Below, piece by piece: positions 27,143 through 34,189 of a stretch of 64,000 bases of DNA. Below the pieces are notes generated by a model, which searched no databases, was not told the DNA's origin, and was given only the letters and a program-made list of their open reading frames with translations. Made by a program: the position numbers and the translations under genes. This DNA is from Actinobacteria bacterium OV320. Lineage in GTDB: Bacteria; Actinomycetota; Actinomycetes; Streptomycetales; Streptomycetaceae. Position 1 is the stretch's first letter. Every line of letters begins with the position of its first letter. Where the stretch lies: the NCBI GenBank assembly GCA_001298545.1, contig LJCX01000021.1, positions 124,001 through 188,000 of the forward strand. Direction: 5' to 3'.

Positions 27143-28924
27143 ATGGCAAGGACGAAGGCGGCCGGCGACGGCAGCGGCCTGGTGGAGATGGCCTGGGACC
27201 CGATCACCCGGATCGTGGGCTCCCTCGGCATCCACACGAAGATCGACTTCAAGCAGAAGCGGGTCGCGGAGTGCTACAGCACCTCGTCGGTCTTCCGCGG
27301 CTACAGCGTCTTCATGCGGGGCAAGGACCCCCGCGACGCCCACTTCATCACCAGCCGCATCTGCGGAATCTGCGGCGACAACCACGCCACCTGTTCGGTG
27401 TACGCGCAGAACATGGCGTACGGGGTGAAGCCCCCGCACCTCGGTGAGTGGATCATCAACCTCGGCGAGTCCGCGGAGTACATGTTCGACCACAACATCT
27501 TCCAGGAGAACCTGGTGGGGGTCGACTACTGCGAGAAGATGGTCAAGGAGACCAACCCCGGCGTCCTCGAACTCGCCGAACGCACCGAGGCCCCGCACGC
27601 GGCCGAGCACGGCTACCGCACCATCGCCGACATCATGCGCTCGCTGAACCCCCTCGAAGGCGAGTTCTACCGCGAGGCCCTCCAGGTCAGCCGGTACACG
27701 CGTGAGATGTTCTGCCTGATGGAGGGCCGCCATGTGCACCCCTCCACGCTCTACCCGGGCGGCGTCGGCACCATCGCCTCCGTACAGCTCTTCACGGACT
27801 ACCTCAGCCGCCTGATGCGGTACGTCGAGTTCATGAAGCGCGTCGTGCCGCTGCACGACGACCTGTTCGACTTCTTCTACGAAGCGCTGCCGGGCTACGA
27901 GGAAGTGGGCCGCCGCCGGGTCCTGCTCGGCTGCTGGGGCGCGCTCAACGACCCCGAGTACTGCGACTTCACCTACGCCAACATGTCCGACTGGGGCCGG
28001 CGGATGTTCGTCACGCCCGGCGTCATCGTCGACGGCAAGCTCGTCACCAACGACCTCACCGACATCAACCTCGGCATCCGCATCCTGCTGGGCAGCTCGT
28101 ACTACGAGGACTGGCAGGGCCAGGAGCAGTTCGTCACCCACGACCCGCTCGGCAACCCGGTGGATCCGCGCCACCCGTGGAACCAGCACACCATCCCCGC
28201 CCCGCAGAAGCGGAACTTCGACGACAAGTACAGCTGGGTCATGTCCCCGCGCTGGTTCGACGGCAAGGACCACCTCGCCCTGGACACCGGCGGCGGCCCC
28301 ATCGCCCGCCTGTGGTCCACGGCGCTGTCCGGGCTCGTCGACATCGGGTACGTCAAGGCCACCGGCCACAGCGTGGTCATCAACCTGCCGCGCACCATGA
28401 CCAAGCCGGAGACCAGCTTCGAGTGGAAGATCCCGAAGTGGTCCAACGCCCTGGAGCGCAACCGCGCGCGCACCTACTTCCAGGCGTACGCCGCCGCGGT
28501 CGCCCTGCACTGCGCGGAGAAGGGCCTCGAGGAGGTCCGCGCCGGACGCACCCAGACCTGGGAGAAGTTCGAGGTCCCGGACGAGGGGCTCGGCGTCGGC
28601 TTCACCGAGGCGGTCCGCGGCGTCCTCTCCCATCACATGGTGATCCGCGACGGCAAGATCGCCAACTACCACCCGTACCCGCCCACCCCGTGGAACGCCA
28701 GCACCAGGGACACCTTCGGCACGCCCGGCCCGTACGAGGACGCCGTGCAGAACACCCCCATCTTCGAGGAGAACACCCCGGAGAACTTCAAGGGCATCGA
28801 CATCATGCGCGCCGTCCGCAGCTTCGACCCCTGTCTGCCCTGCGGCGTCCACATGTACGTCGGGGGCGGCAAGACGGTGAAGTCCATGCACGTGCCCACC
28901 GGCCTGAGCGGACTGGGCGGCTGA
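27143..28924 (+). CDS. hhyL: [NiFe] hydrogenase large subunit, group 1h/5
   Basis: A 593-residue catalytic subunit. The nickel ligands are in RIC74GIC77GDN and in DPC564LPC567GVHM; about 22 residues follow (YVGGGKTVKSMHVPTG...), the C-terminal peptide that an endopeptidase removes after nickel insertion, and a candidate endopeptidase is encoded at 32205. The central wording (SSVFRGYSVFMRGKDPRDA, WNQHTIPAPQKRNFDDKY) is that of the actinobacterial high-affinity group. It follows the small subunit by 80 bases. The ribosome-binding site is weak (GAAGGG). The stop codon overlaps the next start as CTGA. Confidence 0.95.
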   Translation: MARTKAAGDGSGLVEMAWDPITRIVGSLGIHTKIDFKQKRVAECYSTSSVFRGYSVFMRGKDPRDAHFITSRICGICGDNHATCSVYAQNMAYGVKPPHLGEWIINLGESAEYMFDHNIFQENLVGVDYCEKMVKETNPGVLELAERTEAPHAAEHGYRTIADIMRSLNPLEGEFYREALQVSRYTREMFCLMEGRHVHPSTLYPGGVGTIASVQLFTDYLSRLMRYVEFMKRVVPLHDDLFDFFYEALPGYEEVGRRRVLLGCWGALNDPEYCDFTYANMSDWGRRMFVTPGVIVDGKLVTNDLTDINLGIRILLGSSYYEDWQGQEQFVTHDPLGNPVDPRHPWNQHTIPAPQKRNFDDKYSWVMSPRWFDGKDHLALDTGGGPIARLWSTALSGLVDIGYVKATGHSVVINLPRTMTKPETSFEWKIPKWSNALERNRARTYFQAYAAAVALHCAEKGLEEVRAGRTQTWEKFEVPDEGLGVGFTEAVRGVLSHHMVIRDGKIANYHPYPPTPWNASTRDTFGTPGPYEDAVQNTPIFEENTPENFKGIDIMRAVRSFDPCLPCGVHMYVGGGKTVKSMHVPTGLSGLGG

Positions 28925-29454
28925 GCGCGCCCACGGCGGCGCGACCCGTCGACGCGGAACAGACCGGACGCCGGGTCGAGGAGGTACTGGACCGGCTGGC
29001 CGCGAGCGGCGCCCCGGCCGCCGTCGAGGCGGCCGAGGAACTCGTCCGCTCCCTCATGGACTTCTACGGCGCAGGTCTGGCCCGCGTACTGCACCTGCTG
29101 TCGGCCGCCCCGGGCGACCCGGTGGCGGGCCTGCTCGGCGACGAACTCGTCGCCGGCCTCCTCGTCCTGCACGACCTGCACCCCGAGGACCGCGACACCC
29201 GCATCGCCCGGGCCCTCGACAGCGTCCGCGAACACCCCCTGGACGTCGTGGACTTCGACGAGGAGAGCGGCGCCCTGACCCTGCGGGCCCGGGAGGCCGG
29301 CGGCTGCGGCTGCGGGTCCGGCGAGAGCGCCCGGGAGGCCGCGCGCGCGGCCCTCGCCTGCTTCGCACCGGAGGTCGGCTCGGTCGACGTACAGACCGCA
29401 CCCGCGGGGCCCACGCTCCTCCAGATCGGCACGGCACCGACGGGCGCCCGATGA
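28921..29454 (+). CDS. NifU-like (C-terminal domain) protein of the hydrogenase locus
   Basis: About 177 residues. The first two thirds are helical, with EEVLDRLAASG and VRSLMDFYGAGLARVLHLL; the last third resembles the NifU/Nfu C-terminal scaffold, with a GGCGCGSG cysteine motif in place of CxxC and a terminal FAPEVGSVDVQ. It may deliver or hold Fe-S clusters for the small subunit. The start is unusual: the frame has no ATG/GTG/TTG at the right place, and CTG at 28921, sharing bases with the hhyL stop (CTGA), matches the ATGA couplings further down the operon. An ATG exists only at 29056, which would cut away conserved sequence. Confidence 0.7.
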   Translation: MSAPTAARPVDAEQTGRRVEEVLDRLAASGAPAAVEAAEELVRSLMDFYGAGLARVLHLLSAAPGDPVAGLLGDELVAGLLVLHDLHPEDRDTRIARALDSVREHPLDVVDFDEESGALTLRAREAGGCGCGSGESAREAARAALACFAPEVGSVDVQTAPAGPTLLQIGTAPTGAR

Positions 29455-30092
29455 CGGCGTCCCCGGCGACGCGCACACCCGGCCTGCGGAGGTTCCTCAC
29501 CGAGCGACCTCCGCGGCCCGAACGGTGCGAGCTGTGCGCCGTGCCGGTCGAGGCGGACCACCGCCATCTGGTCGACACCGAGAAACGCGCCCTCGTCTGT
29601 GCCTGTGCCGCCTGCGCCCTGCTGATGCAGCAGCAGGGCGCCGCCGCGGGCCGCTTCCGCACGGTCCCGGCCCGCTACCTCACCGACCCCGGACATCGTC
29701 TCGACGAGAGCGCGTGGGAGGCGTTGCAGATCCCGGTCGGCGTCGCCTTCCTCTTCCGCAACGCGGCGCTCGACCGGCTGGTCGCCCTCTATCCGAGCCC
29801 GGCCGGAGCCACCGAGAGCGAACTCGAACCGGCCACCTGGGCGGCGGTCCTCGGCGGCAGCCGCCTCGCCGCACTGCTCGAACCCGACGTGGAGGCGCTG
29901 CTGCTGCGCCGCACCCAGGGCCGCTTCGAGCTCCACCTCGTACCGATCGACATCTGCTACGAACTGGTGGGCCGCATGCGCCTGTTGTGGCAGGGCTTCG
30001 ACGGCGGGGCCGAGGCCCGGGCGGCGCTGGACGCGTTCTTCGCGGACGTCGCGCGGCGCGCCCGGCCGGTGGACGAGGAGCCGCGGCCATGA
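29451..30092 (+). CDS. Hydrogenase-locus conserved protein (DUF5947-like)
   Basis: A 213-residue protein overlapping the previous gene at ATGA. The N-terminal part has PERCELCAVPV and CACAACALLM, a four- to six-cysteine arrangement able to bind zinc or an Fe-S cluster, followed by an alpha/beta region with FRNAALDRLVALYPSPAGA and ELHLVPIDICYELVGRMRLL. I recall this as a family (DUF5947) that travels with Streptomyces group 1h hydrogenases. The function is unknown; assembly factor or electron-transfer adaptor are possible. It has no signal or membrane segment. Confidence 0.75.
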   Translation: MTASPATRTPGLRRFLTERPPRPERCELCAVPVEADHRHLVDTEKRALVCACAACALLMQQQGAAAGRFRTVPARYLTDPGHRLDESAWEALQIPVGVAFLFRNAALDRLVALYPSPAGATESELEPATWAAVLGGSRLAALLEPDVEALLLRRTQGRFELHLVPIDICYELVGRMRLLWQGFDGGAEARAALDAFFADVARRARPVDEEPRP

Positions 30093-30781
30093 CGGAGTTC
30101 TCCTTCGCCTGCACCGGCGTCCGCGCCGACCGCTACGCCGCCGGACCCACCCTCATTTTCCGGCTGCGCGTCACCGCCGCGGACGGCGCGCGCGTGCACG
30201 CCCTCGCGCTGCGCTGCCAGATCCGCATCGAACCCGCCCGCCGCGGCTACGAGTCCGCCGAGGCCGACGGGCTGGCGGATCTCTTCGGCGAGCGCTCGCG
30301 CTGGGGCAGCACGCTCCAGCCGGTGCAGTTCGCGCAGATCTCGCTCATGGTCCCCGGCTTCACCGGAGAGACCGAAGCCGACCTCGTCGTCCCGTGCACC
30401 TACGACATGGACATCGCGGCGACCCGCTACCTGGACGCCCTCACCACCGGAGAGGTCCCGCTGCTGATGCTGTTCTCCGGTACGGCGTTCATCGGCGAAG
30501 GCGGCTTCCGGGTCGAGCCGGTGCCGTGGGACCGGGAGGCGGTGTTCCGGATGCCGGTCGCGACCTGGCGGGAGATGGTCGAGCAGCACTTCCCCGGCTG
30601 CGGCTGGATCCGGCTGCCGCGCGACACCATGGACGCCCTCCTCGCCTACCGCTCCCGGCACGCGCTGCCCTCCTGGGACGCCACCCTCAAGGCCCTGCTC
30701 GACGACAGCGGCGGCGCCGACCCGCCCCGGCGCGACCCGCTGCGCGCGCTCACCGGCACCACCGGAAGGACGGATCCGTGA
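30089..30781 (+). CDS. Hydrogenase-locus conserved protein (DUF6084-like)
   Basis: A 230-residue protein starting in an ATGA overlap. It begins with a beta-rich half containing AGPTLIFRLRVTAADGARVH and IRIEPARRGYE, then TYDMDIAATRYLDALTTGEV and a Trp-containing WREMVEQHFPGCGWIRLP. The pattern is a beta-sandwich with a helical cap; no cofactor motif is visible. I recall it as a conserved companion (DUF6084) of actinobacterial high-affinity hydrogenases. The role is not known; the tight coupling with neighbours argues that it acts on the same enzyme. Confidence 0.75.
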   Translation: MTEFSFACTGVRADRYAAGPTLIFRLRVTAADGARVHALALRCQIRIEPARRGYESAEADGLADLFGERSRWGSTLQPVQFAQISLMVPGFTGETEADLVVPCTYDMDIAATRYLDALTTGEVPLLMLFSGTAFIGEGGFRVEPVPWDREAVFRMPVATWREMVEQHFPGCGWIRLPRDTMDALLAYRSRHALPSWDATLKALLDDSGGADPPRRDPLRALTGTTGRTDP

Positions 30782-32208
30782 CCGTGACCGCGTTCGCCTC
30801 CGAGACGGAGGAGCGGTTCGCCCTCGCCCGGCAGGTGGCCGACGCCGTCCTCTTCGAGGGCTATGTGCTCTACCCGTACCGTGCCTCGGCGGCCAAGAAC
30901 CGGCTGCGCTGGCAGTTCGGGGTGCTGGTGCCGCCCGGCTGGGGCGCCGAGTGCGAGGAGCACGACTTCCAGCACACCGAATGCCTGATGGAGCCGAAGG
31001 CGGGCGCGACCCTCTCCGTCGAGGTGCGCTTCCTGCACGCCCGACGGCGCACCGTGCAGCGGGTACGCCCGGGCGGCGGCTTCGAGACGGTCGCCGAACT
31101 CCGCCTCGACGACCGGGTGCTGGTGCCCTGGGACGAGGGCGGCGAGGAGCGGGTCGAGGTGGTCGCCCCGGTGGACGAACTCCTCGGCGACGGCGTCACC
31201 CGTCCGTTCCGGCGCCCCGCCCGGGAGGACACCGAACCCGTCCTGGACGCGGACGGCCGCACCGTCGGCCGGCTCCTGCGGCGGTGCGAGGAGATCAACG
31301 GGACGATCCGGCTGTCCGCCCGCGAGCTCGACGGCCCCTACCGGGTCCTGCGGCTGACCGCCGTCGTCGAGAACACCAGCGACTGGACGCCGTCAGAGGC
31401 CCGCGACGCCGGCCGGGACGCGGCACTGCCGCACTCCCTGGTGGCCACCCACCTCCTGATGGCCCTCAGCGCCGGATCGTTCCTGTCGATGACCGATCCC
31501 CCCGAGTGGGCGAAGGGCGCGGTCGCCGCCTGCCGCAACCTGCACACCTGGCCCGTGCTCGCCGGCGAGACCGGCACCGCCGACCTCGTGCTGTCCTCGC
31601 CGATCATCCTGGAGGACCATCCGGCCATCGCACCGGAGAGCCCCGGCGCGCTCTACGACGCCACCGAGATCGACGAGATCCTCGCGTTGCGCACCGCGGC
31701 CCTCACCGACGAGGAGAAGCGCGAGGCCCGCGGCACCGACGACCGGGCGGCCGCCGTGATCGAGCTGGCGGACTCCATGCCGGCCGAGGTCCTGGAGCGG
31801 CTGCACGGGGCGGTGCGCAGTCTGCGTGCGGCGACCGGCCCGGCCCCCGTCGCCGCGGACGTCGGCTTCCCCGACGAGCACGGGGTGCGGCGCCCGGACA
31901 CCCCCTGGTGGGACCCCGCGAGCGAGGAGGGCTTCGACCCGGCGAAGGACCACGTGCAGGTGGACGGCCGGCCGGTCGGCAAGGGCAGCCGTGTCGAGCT
32001 GCGCCCGGGCCTGCGGCGCACCGACGCGCAGGACATCTTCCTGCGCGGCCGCACCGCGACGGTCGAGGCGGTGCTGCACGACGTCGACGGCGGGGTGCAC
32101 CTGGCGGTCACGGTCGACGGCGACCCGGGCGCCGACATCCGCCGCGAGCAGGGCCGGTTCCTGTACTTCCAGCCCGACGAGGTCACCCTGGCGGAGGACG
32201 ACGCATGA
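30778..32208 (+). CDS. Large conserved hydrogenase-locus protein of unknown function
   Basis: A 476-residue protein starting with GTG in a GTGA overlap. Early motifs VADAVLFEGYVLYPYRASAA and KNRLRWQFGVLVPPGW, a long beta-rich middle (EVRFLHARRRTVQRV) and a later segment AVIELADSMPAEVLERLHGA are notable. Near the end RTDAQDIFLRGRTATVEAVL and DIRREQGRFLYFQPDEV resemble a small beta-barrel. No metal-binding, nucleotide or membrane motif is evident. It is made as part of one coupled transcript with hhySL and the DUF5947/DUF6084-like genes, so a structural or assembly role for the hydrogenase is the best inference. Confidence 0.7.
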   Translation: MTVTAFASETEERFALARQVADAVLFEGYVLYPYRASAAKNRLRWQFGVLVPPGWGAECEEHDFQHTECLMEPKAGATLSVEVRFLHARRRTVQRVRPGGGFETVAELRLDDRVLVPWDEGGEERVEVVAPVDELLGDGVTRPFRRPAREDTEPVLDADGRTVGRLLRRCEEINGTIRLSARELDGPYRVLRLTAVVENTSDWTPSEARDAGRDAALPHSLVATHLLMALSAGSFLSMTDPPEWAKGAVAACRNLHTWPVLAGETGTADLVLSSPIILEDHPAIAPESPGALYDATEIDEILALRTAALTDEEKREARGTDDRAAAVIELADSMPAEVLERLHGAVRSLRAATGPAPVAADVGFPDEHGVRRPDTPWWDPASEEGFDPAKDHVQVDGRPVGKGSRVELRPGLRRTDAQDIFLRGRTATVEAVLHDVDGGVHLAVTVDGDPGADIRREQGRFLYFQPDEVTLAEDDA

Positions 32209-32756
32209 ACCTTCCCGCACCGGCAGCTCCGAGGACGCTCGTGGCGGGCATCGGCAACATCTTCCTCACGGACGACGGCTTCGGCGTGGAGACCGCCCGC
32301 CGGCTCGCCGAGCGCGACCTGCCCGGACACGTCGAGGTCGTGGACATCGGAGTGCGCGGGGTGCATCTCGCCTACCAGCTCCTGGACGGCTACGACACCC
32401 TCGTCCTGGTGGACGCCACGGCGCGCGGCGAAGCCCCCGGCACGCTGTACGTGATCGAACACGACGTCGGCGGCGCGGGCCCGCCGCCCGGCACGCCCGC
32501 CCGGGACGGCCACCGGATGACCCCCGACGCCGTCCTGGCGCTGCTGGACACCCTGTGCGCCGGGACCGGCGGCGAGCCGCCGCGGCGCGTCCTGGTCGTC
32601 GGATGCGAACCGGCCGCGGTGGACGAGGGCATCGGTCTCAGCCCGCCGGTGTCCGACGCCGTACCGGAGGCCGTCCGGCTGATCGAAGAGCTGCTGCGCA
32701 ACGGGGAGCCGGGAGAGTCCGCGCCGCGGGCCACGGCCGACGGGATCTCGACATGA
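32205..32756 (+). CDS. Hydrogenase maturation endopeptidase (HyaD/HybD family)
   Basis: A 183-residue protease. It opens with TLVAGIGNIFLTDDGFGVE, where the Asp/Glu after GxGN binds the nickel of the immature large subunit, followed by VVDIGVRGVHL and LVLVDATARGEAPGTLYVIE. It is expected to remove the short C-terminal peptide from the large subunit once the NiFe(CN)2CO centre is in place. It overlaps the preceding gene at ATGA and is nine genes away from hypE in the same orientation. A low-complexity insert (GGAGPPPGTPARDG) interrupts the middle. Confidence 0.9.
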   Translation: MNLPAPAAPRTLVAGIGNIFLTDDGFGVETARRLAERDLPGHVEVVDIGVRGVHLAYQLLDGYDTLVLVDATARGEAPGTLYVIEHDVGGAGPPPGTPARDGHRMTPDAVLALLDTLCAGTGGEPPRRVLVVGCEPAAVDEGIGLSPPVSDAVPEAVRLIEELLRNGEPGESAPRATADGIST

Positions 32757-32767
32757 GGAGAGACGGG

Positions 32768-32872
32768 ATGAAGAAGATGATCATCGGCGGAGCGGCCCTC
32801 GCGGCCCTGGTCGCCATCGGCGCCGAAGTGTTTCCCGACGTACGGCGCTACCTGCGCATCCGACGGATGTGA
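32768..32872 (+). CDS. 34-residue membrane peptide (DUF6893-like)
   Basis: The peptide starts MKKMIIGGAALAALVAIGAE and ends in a basic tail DVRRYLRIRRM: one predicted membrane helix followed by a positively charged end. AGGAG lies 7 bases before the ATG at 32768; an in-frame ATG at 32753 overlaps the protease stop but has no spacing advantage. Small proteins of this type (DUF6893) are frequent in Streptomyces. Here it might anchor the cytosolic hydrogenase or its partners to the membrane; this is inference from position only. Confidence 0.7.
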   Translation: MKKMIIGGAALAALVAIGAEVFPDVRRYLRIRRM

Positions 32873-32940
32873 AGCACGGCCGCCGCCGGTGCGCCGCACG
32901 GTTGCGTCGAACGGCGTACCCGGTGGCCGGTGACGGCGTG

Positions 32941-32959
32941 CCGGGCCGTGCGGCCCCGG
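32941..32959 (+). terminator. Hairpin between the hydrogenase structural and hyp genes
   Basis: CCGGGCCG and CGGCCCCGG pair with one bulged base around a short TG loop in the 144-base gap between the small membrane peptide and hypA. It could be a partial terminator that lowers hyp expression relative to the structural genes. Confidence 0.35.
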
Positions 32960-33016
32960 TGCGCGCGCCTCTAATGAAGGCCGACCGCAGGCAGGCCCCG
33001 ACAAGGACGGAGACCC

Positions 33017-33409
33017 ATGCACGAGATGTCCGTCGCGCTGGCCGTCGTCGACCAGGTGGCAGAGGCCGCCGAGCGGGCCGGTGATGTCACCGCCGTGCGA
33101 TCGGTACGGCTCCAGGTCGGCGAACTGGCCGGCGTCGTACCCGATTCGCTCGCCTTCTGCTTCGAACTGGTCTGCGCCGGAACCCTGCTGGAAGGCGCCG
33201 AACTGGTCACCGAGGCGGTGCCGGGGCGGGCCCGCTGCACACCCTGCGCCCACGAGTGGGCCGTCGGCATGCCACCCCGGCTGACCTGCCCCGCGTGCGA
33301 CGGGACGACCACCGATCTGCTCGCGGGCCGGGAACTGCGGATCGCCGCCGTGCAGTGGGAGACCGGCGACCCCATGCCCACCCGCGAACCGATCTCCGAG
33401 GAGTGCTGA
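33017..33409 (+). CDS. hypA: Hydrogenase nickel incorporation protein HypA
   Basis: A 130-residue nickel metallochaperone. The N-terminal MHEMS holds the nickel-binding His2-Glu3, and a zinc ribbon is formed by CTPC and CPAC. With HypB it inserts nickel into the large subunit. It is the first gene of hypABFCDE, separated from the structural genes by a 144-base gap that contains a hairpin. The C-terminal 25 residues after the zinc domain are longer than in enterobacterial HypA. Only 3 bases separate it from hypB. Confidence 0.95.
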   Translation: MHEMSVALAVVDQVAEAAERAGDVTAVRSVRLQVGELAGVVPDSLAFCFELVCAGTLLEGAELVTEAVPGRARCTPCAHEWAVGMPPRLTCPACDGTTTDLLAGRELRIAAVQWETGDPMPTREPISEEC

Positions 33410-33412
33410 ACC

Positions 33413-34189
33413 ATGTGTCGTGTCGTCGACCTGCGCCAGGCCGTGCTCGCCAAGAACGACGCGAGCGCCCACACGCTGCGCACCCGCCTCGCGGCCCACG
33501 GCACCACGGTCGTCAACCTGCTGTCCAGTCCGGGCAGCGGCAAGACCGCCCTGCTGGAGAGCGAACTGCTGCGGGCACGGGAGCGGGCCGTGCCGGTCGC
33601 GGCGCTGACCGCCGATCTCGCCACCGAGAACGACGCGATCCGGCTCGCACGGTCGGGCGCCCCGGTCAAGCAGGTGCTCACCGACGGACTGTGCCATCTG
33701 GAGGCGGGCATGCTCGCCGGGCACCTGGACGGGTGGCTGCCCGACGGTACCCGGCTGCTGTTCGTGGAGAACGTCGGCAACCTGGTCTGTCCCGCCGGCT
33801 ACGACCTGGGGGAGACCCTGAGGGTCGTCCTCGCCTCGGTGACGGAGGGCGAGGACAAGCCGCTCAAGTACCCCACCGCGTTCGGCCTCGCCCACCTGGT
33901 CGTCGTCACCAAGATCGACCTCGCGGAGGCCGCGGAGTTCGACGAGATCGCCTTCCGCGCCAATGTGCAGCAGGTCAACCCGGGCGTCGAGGTGGTCCTG
34001 ACCTCGGCACGCCGCGGGAAGGGCGTGGGCGCGCTGCTCGACCGGGCGCTCGCCGCCGCAAAGGGCGCGCCCCCGCACACACCGGTGATGGCCGGCCTGC
34101 CGGACCTCCGGCACGGCCACGCGCACACCCACCCGCACACCCATGCCGACGACACCGACGCCGGCGACCTGGCACCCACCCCCTCGTGA
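33413..34189 (+). CDS. hypB: Hydrogenase nickel incorporation GTPase HypB
   Basis: A 258-residue SIMIBI-class GTPase with Walker A SSPGSGKT at 38-45, the metal-site segment ADLATENDA, the conserved [11 protein letters not shown] and VTKIDL for base recognition. It supplies nickel, with HypA, to the hydrogenase large subunit. A histidine-rich stretch ([14 protein letters not shown]) lies at the extreme C-terminus; in most HypB proteins the nickel-storing histidines are N-terminal, so the order is reversed here. The stop overlaps the hypF start as GTGA. Confidence 0.95.
   Translation: MCRVVDLRQAVLAKNDASAHTLRTRLAAHGTTVVNLLSSPGSGKTALLESELLRARERAVPVAALTADLATENDAIRLARSGAPVKQVLTDGLCHLEAGMLAGHLDGWLPDGTRLLFVENVGNLVCPAGYDLGETLRVVLASVTEGEDKPLKYPTAFGLAHLVVVTKIDLAEAAEFDEIAFRANVQQVNPGVEVVLTSARRGKGVGALLDRALAAAKGAPPHTPVMAGLPDLRHGHAHTHPHTHADDTDAGDLAPTPS

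Noticed and set aside
30951..32756. A 601-codon frame overlapping the 476-residue hydrogenase-locus gene
   Set aside because: Only its end, in the protease gene's own frame, is meaningful; the rest is an Arg/Pro-rich out-of-frame reading.
33256..34185. Upstream extension of HypF through hypB
   Set aside because: No acylphosphatase similarity before 34186; the GTGA overlap gives the normal length.
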